Shown here: one piece after another, positions 38,814 to 47,852 of the stretch
Numbering within the stretch: the stretch's first letter is position 1
How the letters are laid out: each line of letters starts with the position of its first letter
Source of the DNA: Stenotrophomonas maltophilia
GTDB lineage: Bacteria > Pseudomonadota > Gammaproteobacteria > Xanthomonadales > Xanthomonadaceae
DNA length: 64,000 bases
Direction of reading: 5' to 3'
Assembly: GCF_002205165.1 (NCBI RefSeq)
Contig: NZ_NIVS01000008.1
Location: 1-64,000, forward strand
The notes under the pieces: model-generated
The model's database searches: none
Seen by the model: only the letters and a program-made list of their open reading frames with translations
What the model was told of the DNA's origin: nothing
Position numbers and translations under genes: made by a program

Positions 38814-41195
38814 ATGAAATTCTCTGAAAACTGGCTGCGCAGCCACGTCCCGACCACCGTCTCGCGCGATGAGCTCAGCGCGGTGCTGACCGCGATCGGT
38901 CTGGAAGTGGAAGAGGTCGATGCGCTGGGCGATGGCCTGCAGTATGTCGTCGTGGCGAAAATCATTTCGGCCGAACGCCATCCCGAAGCCGACCGCCTGC
39001 AGATCTGCCAGGTCGATGCGGGGCAGGGCGAGCACCTGCAGATCGTGTGCGGTGCGCCGAACGCGCGCCCGGGCCTGGTCGCGCCGCTGGCGATGGTCGG
39101 CGCGCAGATCGGCGAGCTGAAGATCAAGCCGGCCAAGCTGCGTGGCGTGGAATCCAACGGCATGCTGTGCTCGGCCAAGGAGCTGGGCCTGGACACCGAT
39201 GCGTCCGGCCTGTTCGAACTGCCCGACGATGCGCCCGTCGGCCAGACGCTGGTCGAGTACCTCGGCCTGCCCGACGCCAGCATCGAGATCAAGCTGACCC
39301 CGAACCGTGCCGACTGTTTCAGCATCCGCGGCATCGCTTTCGACGTGGCCGCCGCGTGCGCCAGTGAAGTGGTGCCGTTCGATGCCGCGCCGGTCGCCGC
39401 CGTGGGCACGCGTGAACTGTCCATCCAGCTGGACGCTGGCGCCGAAGCGCCGCGTTACGTTGGTCGCGTGATCGAGGGTGTCAACGCCCGCGCCGCGACC
39501 CCGCTGTGGATGGCCGAGCGCCTGCGCCGCAGCGGCGTGCGCCCGGTCTCGCTGCTGGTGGACGTCACCCAGTACGTGATGCTCGAGCTCGGCCAGCCGA
39601 TGCATGCCTTCGATCTGGGCACCCTGCAGGGCAGCATCGGCGTGCGCCGTTCGCGCGCGGGGGAGACCCTGAAGCTGCTCGACGGCCGCGACGCCGCGCT
39701 GGACGACAGCTTCCTGCTGGTCACCGACGCCGACCGCCCGATCGCGCTGGCCGGCCTGATGGGCGGCTTCGATACGCGCGTCACCGATGAGACCACGAAC
39801 GTGTTCCTGGAGGCCGCGCACTTCGCGCCCGCCGCGATCATGGGCCGTGGCCGCAAGCTGGGCCTGCATACCGATGCCGGCCACCGCTTCGAGCGTGGCG
39901 TCGACCCGGTGCTGCCGCGCACGGCGATTGAATACGCCACCCGCTTGATCCTGGATCTGGCCGGCGGCACCCCGGCGCCGGTCACCGAGGCCGTGCGTGA
40001 GGCCGACCTGCCGGCAACCGCCACCATCGGCCTGCGCCGCGCCCGTATCGCGCGCGTGCTCGGTATCCAGATCGCCGACGCCGATGTGGAGCGCATCCTG
40101 CGCGCGCTGGGCATGGACGTGACCGCGGCTGCGGAGGGCTGGCAGGTCATCGCGCCGAGCCGCCGCTTCGATGTCGCCATCGAAGAAGACCTCATCGAAG
40201 AACTGGCCCGCATCCACGGCTACGAGCAGATCCCGACCACCTTGCCGGGCGGTGCCTCGCGCATTGCCATGCCGACCGAGACCCGCCTGGACGAGCTGAG
40301 CGTGCGCCGCCAGCTGGTGGCCCGTGACCTGCAGGAAACCATCAATTACGCCTTCGTCGATGCCGCGCTGCTTGCGCAGTGGCAGTTGAGCGAAGGGCTG
40401 GTCGCGCTGGCCAACCCGCTGTCGGCCGAACTGGCGGTGATGCGCCCGTCGCTGCTGCCGGGCCTGGTCGCCACCCTGGGCCGCAACGCGGCCCGCCAGC
40501 TGGGCCGCGTGCGCCTGTTCGAACTGGGTCGCGTGTTCCACCAGCAGGCCGGCGAGGGCCAGCCCGCGCCGCTGGAAACCCAGCGCGTGGCTGCCGCGAT
40601 CTGTGGCGATGCCGACACCCAGCAGTGGGGCCTGCCGACCCGAAAGGTCGACTTCCACGACCTCAAGGGTGACCTGGAATCGTTGGCCGCTGCCAGCGGC
40701 GCCGCGCTCGAGTTCAAGCCGTCGCAGCGTCCGTATGGGCACCCCGCACGCTCGGCCGAGGTCTACCGTGACGGCGTGAGCCTGGGCTGGATCGGGCAGA
40801 TCCACCCGCGCCTGGCCAAGGCCATGGATATCGACGTGGACGTGGTTGCCTTCGAGCTGGACCTGGCCCCGCTGGCCGCCCGCGCGCTGCCGCGCGCGAC
40901 CGAGCTGTCGCGGTTCCCGTCGATGCGCCGCGATCTGGCCTTCCTGGTGCCCGAAGCTGCCGCCTGGGCCGACCTGGAAGCCACCCTGCGCCGGGCCGTC
41001 GGCCCGCTGCTGCGCGAGGTCACCCTGTTCGACCGGTATGTCGGCCAGGGGGTCGAGCCGGGCTTCAAGAGTCTCGCTATGGGCTTGATTTTGCAGGACA
41101 AGTCGCGCACTCTGACGGACCGCGACGTGGATGCGGTGGTGGCCGAGGCGGTCTCTGCCATGGAGCGTGAACATCACGCCCGGATCCGCGGTTGA
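38814..41195 (+). CDS. pheT: Phenylalanyl-tRNA synthetase beta subunit
   Basis: Structural, editing and tRNA-binding subunit, 793 aa. Domains in order: an N-terminal tRNA-binding OB fold (VVAKIISAERHPEADRLQICQVDAG near 43), B3/B4 editing domain, B5, an inactive catalytic-like core, and the C-terminal ferredoxin-fold anticodon-binding domain (SRFPSMRRDLAFLVPE near 700). It starts at 38814 after CAGGGTGACACC. ihfA follows after 26 nt, as in E. coli. Confidence 0.97.
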   Translation: MKFSENWLRSHVPTTVSRDELSAVLTAIGLEVEEVDALGDGLQYVVVAKIISAERHPEADRLQICQVDAGQGEHLQIVCGAPNARPGLVAPLAMVGAQIGELKIKPAKLRGVESNGMLCSAKELGLDTDASGLFELPDDAPVGQTLVEYLGLPDASIEIKLTPNRADCFSIRGIAFDVAAACASEVVPFDAAPVAAVGTRELSIQLDAGAEAPRYVGRVIEGVNARAATPLWMAERLRRSGVRPVSLLVDVTQYVMLELGQPMHAFDLGTLQGSIGVRRSRAGETLKLLDGRDAALDDSFLLVTDADRPIALAGLMGGFDTRVTDETTNVFLEAAHFAPAAIMGRGRKLGLHTDAGHRFERGVDPVLPRTAIEYATRLILDLAGGTPAPVTEAVREADLPATATIGLRRARIARVLGIQIADADVERILRALGMDVTAAAEGWQVIAPSRRFDVAIEEDLIEELARIHGYEQIPTTLPGGASRIAMPTETRLDELSVRRQLVARDLQETINYAFVDAALLAQWQLSEGLVALANPLSAELAVMRPSLLPGLVATLGRNAARQLGRVRLFELGRVFHQQAGEGQPAPLETQRVAAAICGDADTQQWGLPTRKVDFHDLKGDLESLAAASGAALEFKPSQRPYGHPARSAEVYRDGVSLGWIGQIHPRLAKAMDIDVDVVAFELDLAPLAARALPRATELSRFPSMRRDLAFLVPEAAAWADLEATLRRAVGPLLREVTLFDRYVGQGVEPGFKSLAMGLILQDKSRTLTDRDVDAVVAEAVSAMEREHHARIRG

Positions 41196-41221
41196 ACGGG
41201 AAGCATGGGGGATAGCAGGCA

Positions 41222-41521
41222 ATGGCATTGACCAAGGCGGAGATGGCCGAGAAGCTGTTCGACGAAGTCGGTCTGAACAAGCGCGAAGCCAAGGAATTTG
41301 TCGACGCGTTCTTCGATGTGCTGCGTGAAGCATTGGAACAGGGACGTCAGGTGAAGCTGTCCGGCTTCGGGAATTTCGACCTGCGGCGCAAGAACCAGCG
41401 CCCGGGTCGCAACCCCAAGACCGGTGAGGAAATTCCGATTTCCGCCCGTACGGTGGTCACCTTCCGTCCGGGCCAGAAGCTCAAGGAAAGGGTAGAGGCA
41501 TATGCTGGATCCGGGCAGTAA
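41222..41521 (+). CDS. ihfA: Integration host factor subunit alpha
   Basis: DNA-bending nucleoid protein of the HU/IHF family, 99 aa, acting as heterodimer with IhfB. It begins [27 protein letters not shown] and contains the beta-arm [43 protein letters not shown] precedes the ATG. Its end overlaps the merR-family gene by 20 nt, suggesting coupled translation. Confidence 0.97.
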   Translation: MALTKAEMAEKLFDEVGLNKREAKEFVDAFFDVLREALEQGRQVKLSGFGNFDLRRKNQRPGRNPKTGEEIPISARTVVTFRPGQKLKERVEAYAGSGQ

Positions 41522-41858
41522 CCGAGAACTTCCGCCGATACCGGCCAAGCGCTACTTCACCATCGGTGAGGTCAGCGAACTGTGCGACGTCAAGCCGCAC
41601 GTGCTGCGCTACTGGGAAACCGAGTTCCCCAGTCTCGAGCCGGCCAAGCGCCGCGGCAACCGCCGCTACTACCAGCGCCACGACGTGCTGATGGTCCGCC
41701 AGATCCGCGGCCTGCTCTACGAGCAGGGCTACACCATCGGCGGTGCGCGCCTGCGCCTGGAAGGCGCCGATGCGCGCGAGGAATCGGCGCTGAGCAACCA
41801 GATCATCAAGCAGACGCGGATGGAACTGGAAGAAGTGCTTCAATTGCTGCGCCGCTGA
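41502..41858 (+). CDS. MerR-family transcriptional regulator
   Basis: A 118-aa MerR-type protein with an N-terminal winged helix-turn-helix ([45 protein letters not shown], residues 17-61) and a short C-terminal helix. It has no extended effector-binding domain and no cysteine cluster, so it is not a metal sensor. It is cotranscribed with pheT-ihfA and overlaps ihfA by 20 nt, an arrangement seen in many beta- and gammaproteobacteria. Its target is unknown. Confidence 0.88.
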   Translation: MLDPGSNRELPPIPAKRYFTIGEVSELCDVKPHVLRYWETEFPSLEPAKRRGNRRYYQRHDVLMVRQIRGLLYEQGYTIGGARLRLEGADAREESALSNQIIKQTRMELEEVLQLLRR

Positions 41859-41925
41859 ACCATTTTTCACGCAAACCCGTTATACTCGTCGGCCCGCTGA
41901 GAGGCGGGGACATTGCCAGCATCAT

Positions 41926-42002
41926 CGGGGCGTAGCGCAGCCTGGTAGCGCATCTGCCTGGGGGGCAGAGGGTCGTCGGTTCAAATCCGGCCGTCCCGAC
42001 CA
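41926..42002 (+). tRNA. tRNA-Pro (anticodon GGG)
   Basis: A 77-nt tRNA with encoded CCA. The acceptor CGGGGCG pairs with CGTCCCG, and the anticodon stem TCTGC/GCAGA encloses CTGGGGG, giving anticodon GGG. A strong -10-like TATACT at 41881-41886 with a GC-rich discriminator lies upstream; the -35 is poor. Confidence 0.96.
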
Positions 42003-42020
42003 ATGTTGGTGATTCGATCA

Positions 42021-42054
42021 AGGGCTTGTGCAGCGATGCGCAGGCCTTTTTTCT
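42021..42054 (+). terminator. Rho-independent terminator after tRNA-Pro
   Basis: GGCTTGTGCA pairs with TGCGCAGGCC (two G-T wobbles) around a GCGA tetraloop, followed by TTTTTTCTTT. Confidence 0.85.
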
Positions 42055-42088
42055 TTGTGGGCGGCTTACCCGCGGCGGTGCTCACGGC

Positions 42089-43063
42089 TCAGCGAATGTA
42101 CCCGGACCGCAAGATCACCTCATCCACCGCCGCCACATCGTCGTACCGCAGCTCGATCAACGTGGCGATCGCCTTGGCTTTGTCCGGTTGTGCCGCGTAG
42201 TACGCGCTGGCGATGCGATACCCCACGTAATACCCCAGATCACTGACCCCGAAACGGTTGGCGCTGCTGTTGTACAGCCAGTCGCGGTAGTCGTTGCCGC
42301 GACGGTCCGCCTGGAACTGCCGCTTGAGCTCGGCCTCGTGCGCCGGCCCATATACGTACAGCGGCAGGTCGGGCTTCTTTCCGGTGACCCGTTCGGCCAC
42401 CAGTTCCGCGACGCCCTCACGCAGCGCGTACTGCGCCAGGGTGTCGCCGGCCTCGATCTGCTGGGTGTGGATGTACTCGTGGATGTTGTTCTGGCCGTTG
42501 TTGTGGAATGGCCGGGAGGCATAGAACGTGCGCAGTCGCGTCTGCAGCGGCTCGGGAAGTTCGGACACGTCCACGGTGTCATCGCCCAGGGCAAGTTCGG
42601 CGCCGATCAATACCTTGTCGTCCAACGTGGTGCCGCCGGTGCGCAGCACGCCGATCGCATAGGTGATGCTGGCCGGGCGCAATGCCGGATACAGGCGTTT
42701 CAACGTGGCAAGGTCAGCTTCCAGCCCGGTGGTCGCAGCGAAGGCCCGGTGGGTCAGCGGGCGCACAGACGCCCAGTAGCGCGGCCAGGCATCGATCGCG
42801 GCCACGTACTGCCCGGCGGTATAGCCGCGGGCCTGCATCAAGGCATGCAGGCCGGGCGTGCCCCTGTCGATGTAGAGCAACTGGATGAGCTGCTGTTTGC
42901 GCGCTGGGTCTGGTTCGCTGCTGATCGCATCGTGGGCGATCCAGAAGTTCTCGATGTCGGCGGTGACCACCTGCGCCGAGCCGTGTTGCTCGGCCGCGGC
43001 CGAGCCCAGCGGCAGCAGGCCAGCGATGAGCAGCGCCGGGAGTATCCGCATCCATGGCTTCAT
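42089..43063 (-). CDS. Secreted DUF2268-like putative zinc peptidase
   Basis: A 324-aa exported protein with a signal peptide (residues 1-24, ending SAAA-E). A zinc-binding HExxH is present as His195-Glu-Tyr-Ile-His199, and Glu220 in REGVAELVAE is placed as a possible third ligand. This resembles the DUF2268 predicted Zn-dependent proteases. Activity and substrate are not known. It faces tRNA-Pro convergently and sits upstream of the Lrp gene on the same strand, but a 70-nt gap separates them. Confidence 0.7.
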   Translation of the reverse strand: MKPWMRILPALLIAGLLPLGSAAAEQHGSAQVVTADIENFWIAHDAISSEPDPARKQQLIQLLYIDRGTPGLHALMQARGYTAGQYVAAIDAWPRYWASVRPLTHRAFAATTGLEADLATLKRLYPALRPASITYAIGVLRTGGTTLDDKVLIGAELALGDDTVDVSELPEPLQTRLRTFYASRPFHNNGQNNIHEYIHTQQIEAGDTLAQYALREGVAELVAERVTGKKPDLPLYVYGPAHEAELKRQFQADRRGNDYRDWLYNSSANRFGVSDLGYYVGYRIASAYYAAQPDKAKAIATLIELRYDDVAAVDEVILRSGYIR

Positions 43064-43133
43064 GTCGGTCCTCGTCCGGTGGCTGTCCCACCGTTGGATG
43101 CCGGCAGCGGCCAGAAGGTTTAAAGCCGTCGCC

Positions 43134-43595
43134 TCACTGAGCGTGCAACGGCAGCGGCCGGTCGATCACCACGTCCTTCATCACCAGGGTGGAGGTGAGC
43201 CGCTGCACGCCGGGCAGGGCGGAAAGGTGCTCGTCGTACAGCTGCCGGAACGCGGCCAGGTCGCGGGTGACGACGTGCAGCAGGTAGTCCGGGTCGCCGA
43301 ACAGGCGCTGCGCCTGCAGGACCTGCGGCACCTGGGCCACCGCGTGCTCGAAGGCGCCCACCGCGTGGCGATCGCCGTCGCGCAGGGTGATGAACACCAG
43401 CGCCGAGAACTTCAGGCCCAGTGCGGCGGGATCGAGCTCGGCGCGGTAGCCCCGGATCGCGCCGGACTGTTCCAGCGCCCGCACGCGACGGTGGCAGGGC
43501 GAGACGCTCAGGCCGATGCGCTCGGCCAGTTCGGTCACGGTGAGGCGGCCGTCTTTCTGCAGCTCGGCAAGAATCCGCTGGTCGGTGATGTCCAT
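43134..43595 (-). CDS. Lrp/AsnC-family transcriptional regulator
   Basis: A 153-aa feast/famine regulator. Residues 1-60 are the winged helix (ITDQRILAELQKDGRLTVTELAERIGLSVSPCHRRVRALE), and the rest is the ligand-binding RAM domain ending in TSTLVMKDV. The ATG at 43595 is chosen because it begins directly at the family start; the frame upstream runs through the operator region. It is divergent from an amino-acid exporter, so it probably controls that gene in response to an amino acid, like many Lrp-LysE/RhtB pairs. Confidence 0.92.
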   Translation of the reverse strand: MDITDQRILAELQKDGRLTVTELAERIGLSVSPCHRRVRALEQSGAIRGYRAELDPAALGLKFSALVFITLRDGDRHAVGAFEHAVAQVPQVLQAQRLFGDPDYLLHVVTRDLAAFRQLYDEHLSALPGVQRLTSTLVMKDVVIDRPLPLHAQ

Positions 43596-43635
43596 GCGCA
43601 AGAGTTTCCTCCTGAGTGGCCGTGCCGGGCAAGTA

Positions 43636-43654
43636 TTTGGAAGCACATTCCAAA
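43636..43654. promoter_or_regulatory. Likely Lrp-family operator
   Basis: TTTGGAA and TTCCAAA are perfect inverted repeats around a 5-nt centre in the 119-nt divergent Lrp/RhtB gap. A second AT-rich palindrome, GAATATTC, lies at 43671-43678. Spacing of about 30 nt between centres suits an oligomeric Lrp-type regulator. Confidence 0.6.
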
Positions 43655-43714
43655 GGAGCGGGAATATTCTTCTGTCTGGCACACGGATCGCGGCAAGACC
43701 GCCCTTTGGACCCC

Positions 43715-44332
43715 ATGCAACCCAGCGTCATCGCCGCCTTCTGGGCGGTCTCGATCCTCTTCGTGCTCACCCCCGGTGCGGATTGGGCGCACGCGATCGC
43801 TGCCGGCCTGCGCGGGCGCGCGGTGGTGCCAGCGGTGGCCGGGTTGCTGTCTGGCCATCTCCTGGCGATCGGGCTGGTGGCTGCGGGCGTCGGCGCGATG
43901 TTCGCCCGGGCGCCGGTCGCGCTGCACGTACTGACCGTCCTGGGCGCGCTGTATCTGCTGTGGCTGGGCATCGGGCTGCTGCGCCATCCGCCGGTCGCCG
44001 CCGCCGAAGCGGGGCAGACCGTGACGGGCTGGCGCCACTGGGCGCTCAAGGGCGCCTGCGTGAGCGGTCTCAATCCCAAGGTGCTGCTGCTGTTCCTGGC
44101 GTTGCTGCCCCAGTTCATTTCCGCCGGCGCGGCGTGGGCGATGCCCGTCCAGATCCTCGCGCTGGGCCTAGTCCATCTGGTCAGCTGCGCGGCGGTGTAT
44201 CTGGCCGTCGGGTATGGCGCCGGTGCCGTGCTGCGCACCCGCCCGCGTGCATCACGCGTCGTGGGCCGCGTCTCGGGCGCCGCGATGATCCTGATCGCGG
44301 TGCTCTTGCTGAGCGGAACCGGCACACTCTGA
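43715..44332 (+). CDS. LysE/RhtB-family amino-acid exporter
   Basis: A 205-aa inner-membrane transporter with about six hydrophobic segments. [20 protein letters not shown] near residue 15 and the [25 protein letters not shown] block near 120 are the two family signatures (TPGP-like and NPK). The ATG at 43715 is selected over an upstream in-frame start because it precedes the first helix. Divergent from the Lrp-family gene. panB starts 31 nt after its stop and may be cotranscribed. Substrate unknown. Confidence 0.9.
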   Translation: MQPSVIAAFWAVSILFVLTPGADWAHAIAAGLRGRAVVPAVAGLLSGHLLAIGLVAAGVGAMFARAPVALHVLTVLGALYLLWLGIGLLRHPPVAAAEAGQTVTGWRHWALKGACVSGLNPKVLLLFLALLPQFISAGAAWAMPVQILALGLVHLVSCAAVYLAVGYGAGAVLRTRPRASRVVGRVSGAAMILIAVLLLSGTGTL

Positions 44333-44363
44333 CCCCACGTTGTTCCCCCCGAGGATCCTTCGC

Positions 44364-45209
44364 ATGACCGAACAGCTCCATCCCTACGCGTCCCCGGGCA
44401 GCACCCCGGTCCCGGCACCGCGCGTGCGCATTCCGCATCTGCAGCAGATGAAGGAACGCGGCGAGAAGTGGGCCATGCTCACCGCCTACGATATGTACAC
44501 CGCGGCGATCTTTGAAGACGCCGGCATTCCGGTGCTGCTGATCGGCGATTCGGCGTCCAACAACGTATTCGGCAACGACTCGCTGCTGCCGGTCACGGTC
44601 GATGAGCTGATGCCGCTGGTGCGCGCGGTGAGCCGCTGTACGCGGCGGCCGCTGGTGATCGCCGATCTGCCGTTCGGTTCCTACCAGGCCTCGCCGGAGC
44701 AGTGCTTCCATACGGCCGTGCGTTTCATGAAGGAAGGCGGCGCCCACGCGGTCAAGCTGGAAGGCGGCATCGAGATGGTGCCGCAGGTGCGCAAGCTGGT
44801 CAGCTGTGGGATCCCGGTGATGGCGCACATTGGTTTCACCCCGCAATCGGAGCACCAGCTCGGTGGCTTCCGTGTGCAGGGGCGGGGCGAGGATGGCGCC
44901 CGGCTGATCGAGGAAGCGCGCGCGCTGGAGGCCGCAGGTGCCTTCGCGGTGCTGATGGAGATGGTACCGGGCGCGGTCGCCGCCCGGATCACCGCCGCGC
45001 TGAAGATCCCGACCGTCGGCATCGGGGTGGGCAGCGACTGCGATGCGCAGGTGCTGGTCTGGCAGGACATGGCCGGCCTGCGCACCGGCAAGCTGCCGCG
45101 CTTCGTCAAGCAGTACGCGGACATGCACGGGCTGCTGCAGAAGGCCGCGCGTGAGTTCGCGGCAGAGGTGGGGGCAGGCACGTTCCCCGGCCCGGAACAC
45201 ACGTTCTGA
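44364..45209 (+). CDS. panB: 3-methyl-2-oxobutanoate hydroxymethyltransferase (PanB)
   Basis: Makes ketopantoate from alpha-ketoisovalerate for pantothenate and CoA synthesis, 281 aa. The Mg-binding [12 protein letters not shown] (near 60), [14 protein letters not shown] (near 121), catalytic-region [23 protein letters not shown] and [22 protein letters not shown] are present. panC and panD are not nearby. Several segments (N-terminal [34 protein letters not shown] end) look like actinobacterial PanB. It may be a second, transferred copy. Confidence 0.92.
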   Translation: MTEQLHPYASPGSTPVPAPRVRIPHLQQMKERGEKWAMLTAYDMYTAAIFEDAGIPVLLIGDSASNNVFGNDSLLPVTVDELMPLVRAVSRCTRRPLVIADLPFGSYQASPEQCFHTAVRFMKEGGAHAVKLEGGIEMVPQVRKLVSCGIPVMAHIGFTPQSEHQLGGFRVQGRGEDGARLIEEARALEAAGAFAVLMEMVPGAVAARITAALKIPTVGIGVGSDCDAQVLVWQDMAGLRTGKLPRFVKQYADMHGLLQKAAREFAAEVGAGTFPGPEHTF

Positions 45210-45234
45210 TCGACAGGCGTATCGCCTGAGGCGC

Positions 45235-45543
45235 GTGCCCACCACGCCCAATGCCGCCGGTCGGCATCCGGTGCTGGATCATCTGGAGCTGATCGTGGGC
45301 GCGCAGGGCGATGCGCAGGGGCCGAGCATGCGCACGCGGGTGTTCGGGGCTGGCCATTGGACCGGGCAGGGGGCGTGGCGCTCGGTGTCCTGGGTGCTGC
45401 CGGTGCCCGCAAGCGGCAGGTTCGTCCGTGCCCCGGGCAACAGTACCGCCGAGCGCTCGCCACTGCCCGATGTGCCGGATGAGGATCCCTGGCAGGACCT
45501 GTGGTTCTACTCCAATCCGGTGTTCTTCGAGGTCGCGCGCTGA
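45235..45543 (+). pseudogene. Possible remnant of a phosphoesterase-like gene
   Basis: An open stretch of 102 codons from a GTG at 45235. It reads like the C-terminus of a larger secreted or metallo-hydrolase-type protein: HPVLDHLELIVGAQ..., RTRVFGAGHW, SWVLPVPASGRFVR, DPWQDLWFYSNPVFFEV. I recall similar endings in PHP/CehA-like phosphoesterases, but this is tentative. No catalytic part is found upstream, where panB ends 25 nt earlier. Either a truncated relic or a small hypothetical gene. Confidence 0.4.
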
Positions 45544-45633
45544 GCCTGCCCGCGCATGCGACGAAGGATGGGCGGGTAGGGACCATCGGGGTAGAGTGGA
45601 TGCTCAACCCCATGGACGAGGAAGGAGAAAAAG

Positions 45634-46089
45634 ATGGCGGTGCGCACCTTGGTAGCGGCGGATCTCGAACAGGCCAGCCGCATCTGCATGGCGGCCTTCA
45701 TGGGATCGGTGGCCGATTCACTGACCCCGCTTGGTATCGAGACGTTTTCCCGCATCGCCTCGGTGGAAGGATTCCGTACGCGGATGTCGCACGACAACCT
45801 CATGCTGGTGTTCGAACAGCAGGACCGTATCGTCGGTGTGGCGGAGCTCAAGGAGGGCCGCCACGTGGCGATGTTGTTCGTGGACCCTGCCGTTCAACAG
45901 CAGGGCATCGGCAAGGCGCTGATGGCCGCCATGATCGATCACGCACGCGTGGACGTGCTGCGTGTCAGCGCTTCGCTGTCGTCGGTGCCGGCGTATGAAC
46001 GCTATGGCTTTGCGTGCGCAGGCGAGGCTGCCGAGTCCTCCGGCTTGAAGTATCAGCCGATGGACATGCAGCTCATGGCCCGCCCCTGA
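45634..46089 (+). CDS. GNAT-family N-acetyltransferase
   Basis: A 151-aa acetyltransferase-fold protein. The acetyl-CoA-binding motif appears as MLFVDPAVQQQGIGKALMAAMIDHA (about residues 80-104), and the C-terminal SSVPAYERYGFACAGE is the usual GNAT beta-bulge region. AAGGAGAAAAAG upstream gives a strong ribosome-binding site for the ATG at 45634. Substrate unknown. Confidence 0.88.
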   Translation: MAVRTLVAADLEQASRICMAAFMGSVADSLTPLGIETFSRIASVEGFRTRMSHDNLMLVFEQQDRIVGVAELKEGRHVAMLFVDPAVQQQGIGKALMAAMIDHARVDVLRVSASLSSVPAYERYGFACAGEAAESSGLKYQPMDMQLMARP

Positions 46090-46185
46090 CTTCACGCCGT
46101 TCAGCCGGTGCGTTCACGAAGGTGAGACAGCCCAGTGGCTACCGTGGAGTCCTGTCATTCAACCCGATTCGGGGAAAGGATCATC

Positions 46186-46359
46186 ATGATCAAGTGGGCC
46201 ATCATTTTTGCTGTCATCGGCCTGATCGCTGGCGCCCTCGGTTTTGCGGGCATCGGTGGCGCCGCCATCGGCATCGCCAAGTTCCTGTTCTGGGCGGGCA
46301 TCATCATCGCCGTGGTGCTGTTCGTGCTGGGCATGACCATCGCCAAGAAAGTGACCTGA
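46186..46359 (+). CDS. DUF1328-family small membrane protein
   Basis: A 57-aa protein of two transmembrane helices: MIKWAIIFAVIGLIAGALGF, then GGAAIGIAKFLFWAGIIIAVVLFVLGM. This is the typical DUF1328 (YtjA-like) pattern; function unknown. The ATG at 46186 follows GAAAGGATCATC. A terminator follows 35 nt after its stop. Confidence 0.82.
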   Translation: MIKWAIIFAVIGLIAGALGFAGIGGAAIGIAKFLFWAGIIIAVVLFVLGMTIAKKVT

Positions 46360-46394
46360 CAAGACGCGCACCTGCGCCACGGTTCCAGATCAAC

Positions 46395-46422
46395 GGCCTG
46401 CGCGGTTACGCGCAGGCCTTTT
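46395..46422 (+). terminator. Rho-independent terminator after DUF1328 gene
   Basis: GGCCTGCGCG and CGCGCAGGCC form a perfect 10-bp stem with loop GTTA, followed by TTTTC. Confidence 0.82.
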
Positions 46423-46461
46423 CATTGGCGGCCATCATTGCTGCAGACCTGCGGAAGCAGC

Positions 46462-47232
46462 TCACTGGAAATACACCGAGACCCCCAGCCCGGCCTGCAC
46501 GTCCGGGCTGTCATCATCCAGGCCCACGTCGAACGAGGCGTCCAGCTGCACCGTCGGCGTCACCATCCAGGTGATGCCTGCACCCGCTATTTCGGTCGAA
46601 GGCTCGCCGTCGGTATCGGTGAACCCGGCCTCCAGATAGGTACTGAGGGTATCGGTCGCGGCAAAGCTCAGGCTCGGTGCCCAGGTGACGCTGTCCTCGC
46701 TGCCACCGCGGGTCACGTTGGCGTACAGCGCACCGGTCCACTGATCGTTGAAGTCGTACTCATAGCTCGCGCCCAGCGCGTACTGCGTGGCACCCTCGCT
46801 GAAGTCGCGCGAGCCGGTGGCGAAGGTGGTGCTGGCAAGCACCGCCAGCGCGTGTTTTTCCGAGGACAAGGGCAGGGCGACCTTCAGGCCGAGGCCCAGG
46901 TCGCCCGCACCGTGGCTGCGTTCGCTGGGCGCACCGCGTGGCGCTACGCGCAGGTGGTTCCAGGGCGAGGTGAAGGCCTGCAGTTCCATATGGCTGGCCA
47001 CGCCGATACGGAGATTGAGGTCAGTGCTGTACTGCGTGCTCAGGACCCCCGCGTCGTCCCGGTCACGGCTGAAACTGGGCAACCCCGCTTCCAGCGCGAC
47101 GCCACCGCGGGGCAATGTCGAGGCGGCGAAGCCGATGCCGGGGCGGTCGAAGGCCAGCTCCGGCGGCGCGTCCTGCTGCGCATGCACGGCACCGGAGAAC
47201 AGCACGGACAGCAGCAGGGCCGAACACCGCAT
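46462..47232 (-). CDS. Outer-membrane transporter-like beta-barrel protein
   Basis: A 256-aa exported protein with a signal peptide (1-19, cleaved after VHA). The mature part has alternating beta-strand patterns (GAGDLGLGLKVALPL, YALGASYEYDF, VQAGLGVSVYF) and ends in an aromatic residue near the C-terminus, as outer-membrane barrels do. It resembles the MetA-pathway-of-phenol-degradation/transporter family (PF13557-like). The ATG at 47232 has TGGAG upstream; a GTG at 47238 is in frame. Substrate unknown. Confidence 0.72.
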   Translation of the reverse strand: MRCSALLLSVLFSGAVHAQQDAPPELAFDRPGIGFAASTLPRGGVALEAGLPSFSRDRDDAGVLSTQYSTDLNLRIGVASHMELQAFTSPWNHLRVAPRGAPSERSHGAGDLGLGLKVALPLSSEKHALAVLASTTFATGSRDFSEGATQYALGASYEYDFNDQWTGALYANVTRGGSEDSVTWAPSLSFAATDTLSTYLEAGFTDTDGEPSTEIAGAGITWMVTPTVQLDASFDVGLDDDSPDVQAGLGVSVYFQ

Positions 47233-47396
47233 GGGCACGCTCCAGGCCGGCCGATACCGGCGTCAAGAAGCAGTCAGCCTGCCCCTTGGCCGGAATGTAG
47301 CACGCTGATTTCGGTGCTCATGTGCAGGTGTCGTCCTGGCCGGCGCAGGTCCCCAAGGGCCCGGTTCGTGGCGGGTGGGGCGGTGTCCGGTGTCGC

Positions 47397-47813
47397 TCAG
47401 CGTGCCGGCCGGGTCATGGCGATGAGGGCATCGCGCACACGCTCGGTCGCCGCCTCCGGTGTTGCGTCACAACCGAGCACGCAGGCGCGGAGCAGGAAAC
47501 CATCGGCGGCATGCCGTGCAGCGGTCAGCTGTGCATCGCGCCGGTCCAGCGGATGGTCGCGCAGGACCGCATCGAGCCACGCACGCCGTGCGGTGATCCA
47601 GTCGCTGTCGACGTGGTGCGGGCGACATTCCGCACTGATGGTGCGGCCGATGTCGAACAGCTCGGCGATGTAGGCACGCGAGAACCGGCCGTGGGCCTGG
47701 TTGTCGCGGTCCATGCGCCGCTGGATGGCGCGGTGGAGATTGGCCACGATCGCATGCGCGGCCAGGTCGTCATTGGCTGCTCGCAGCAGCAGGGTATCGG
47801 TTGCGTTGTGCAT
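47397..47813 (-). CDS. Hypothetical protein, partner of MbcA/ParS-like gene
   Basis: A 138-aa, mainly helical protein I do not recognise. It has no signal peptide or membrane segment. Notable parts are AIQRRMDRDNQAHGRFSRAYIAELFD and RRAWLDAVLRDHPLDRRDAQL, rich in Arg, Asp and His, with three Cys. CTGGAGG seven nt before the ATG is a very strong ribosome-binding site. It lies 39 nt after the MbcA/ParS-like gene on the same strand. The pair could be a toxin-antitoxin-like module, but it does not show RES-toxin residues. Confidence 0.65.
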   Translation of the reverse strand: MHNATDTLLLRAANDDLAAHAIVANLHRAIQRRMDRDNQAHGRFSRAYIAELFDIGRTISAECRPHHVDSDWITARRAWLDAVLRDHPLDRRDAQLTAARHAADGFLLRACVLGCDATPEAATERVRDALIAMTRPAR

Positions 47814-47852
47814 TCGCGCCTCCAGGACACCGGTGGGGGGAAAAACGTGGGT

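Noticed and set aside
41926..42002. tRNA-Pro as an island attachment site
   Set aside because: No integrase or repeated tRNA end is seen downstream, where a terminator and an ordinary chromosomal gene follow.
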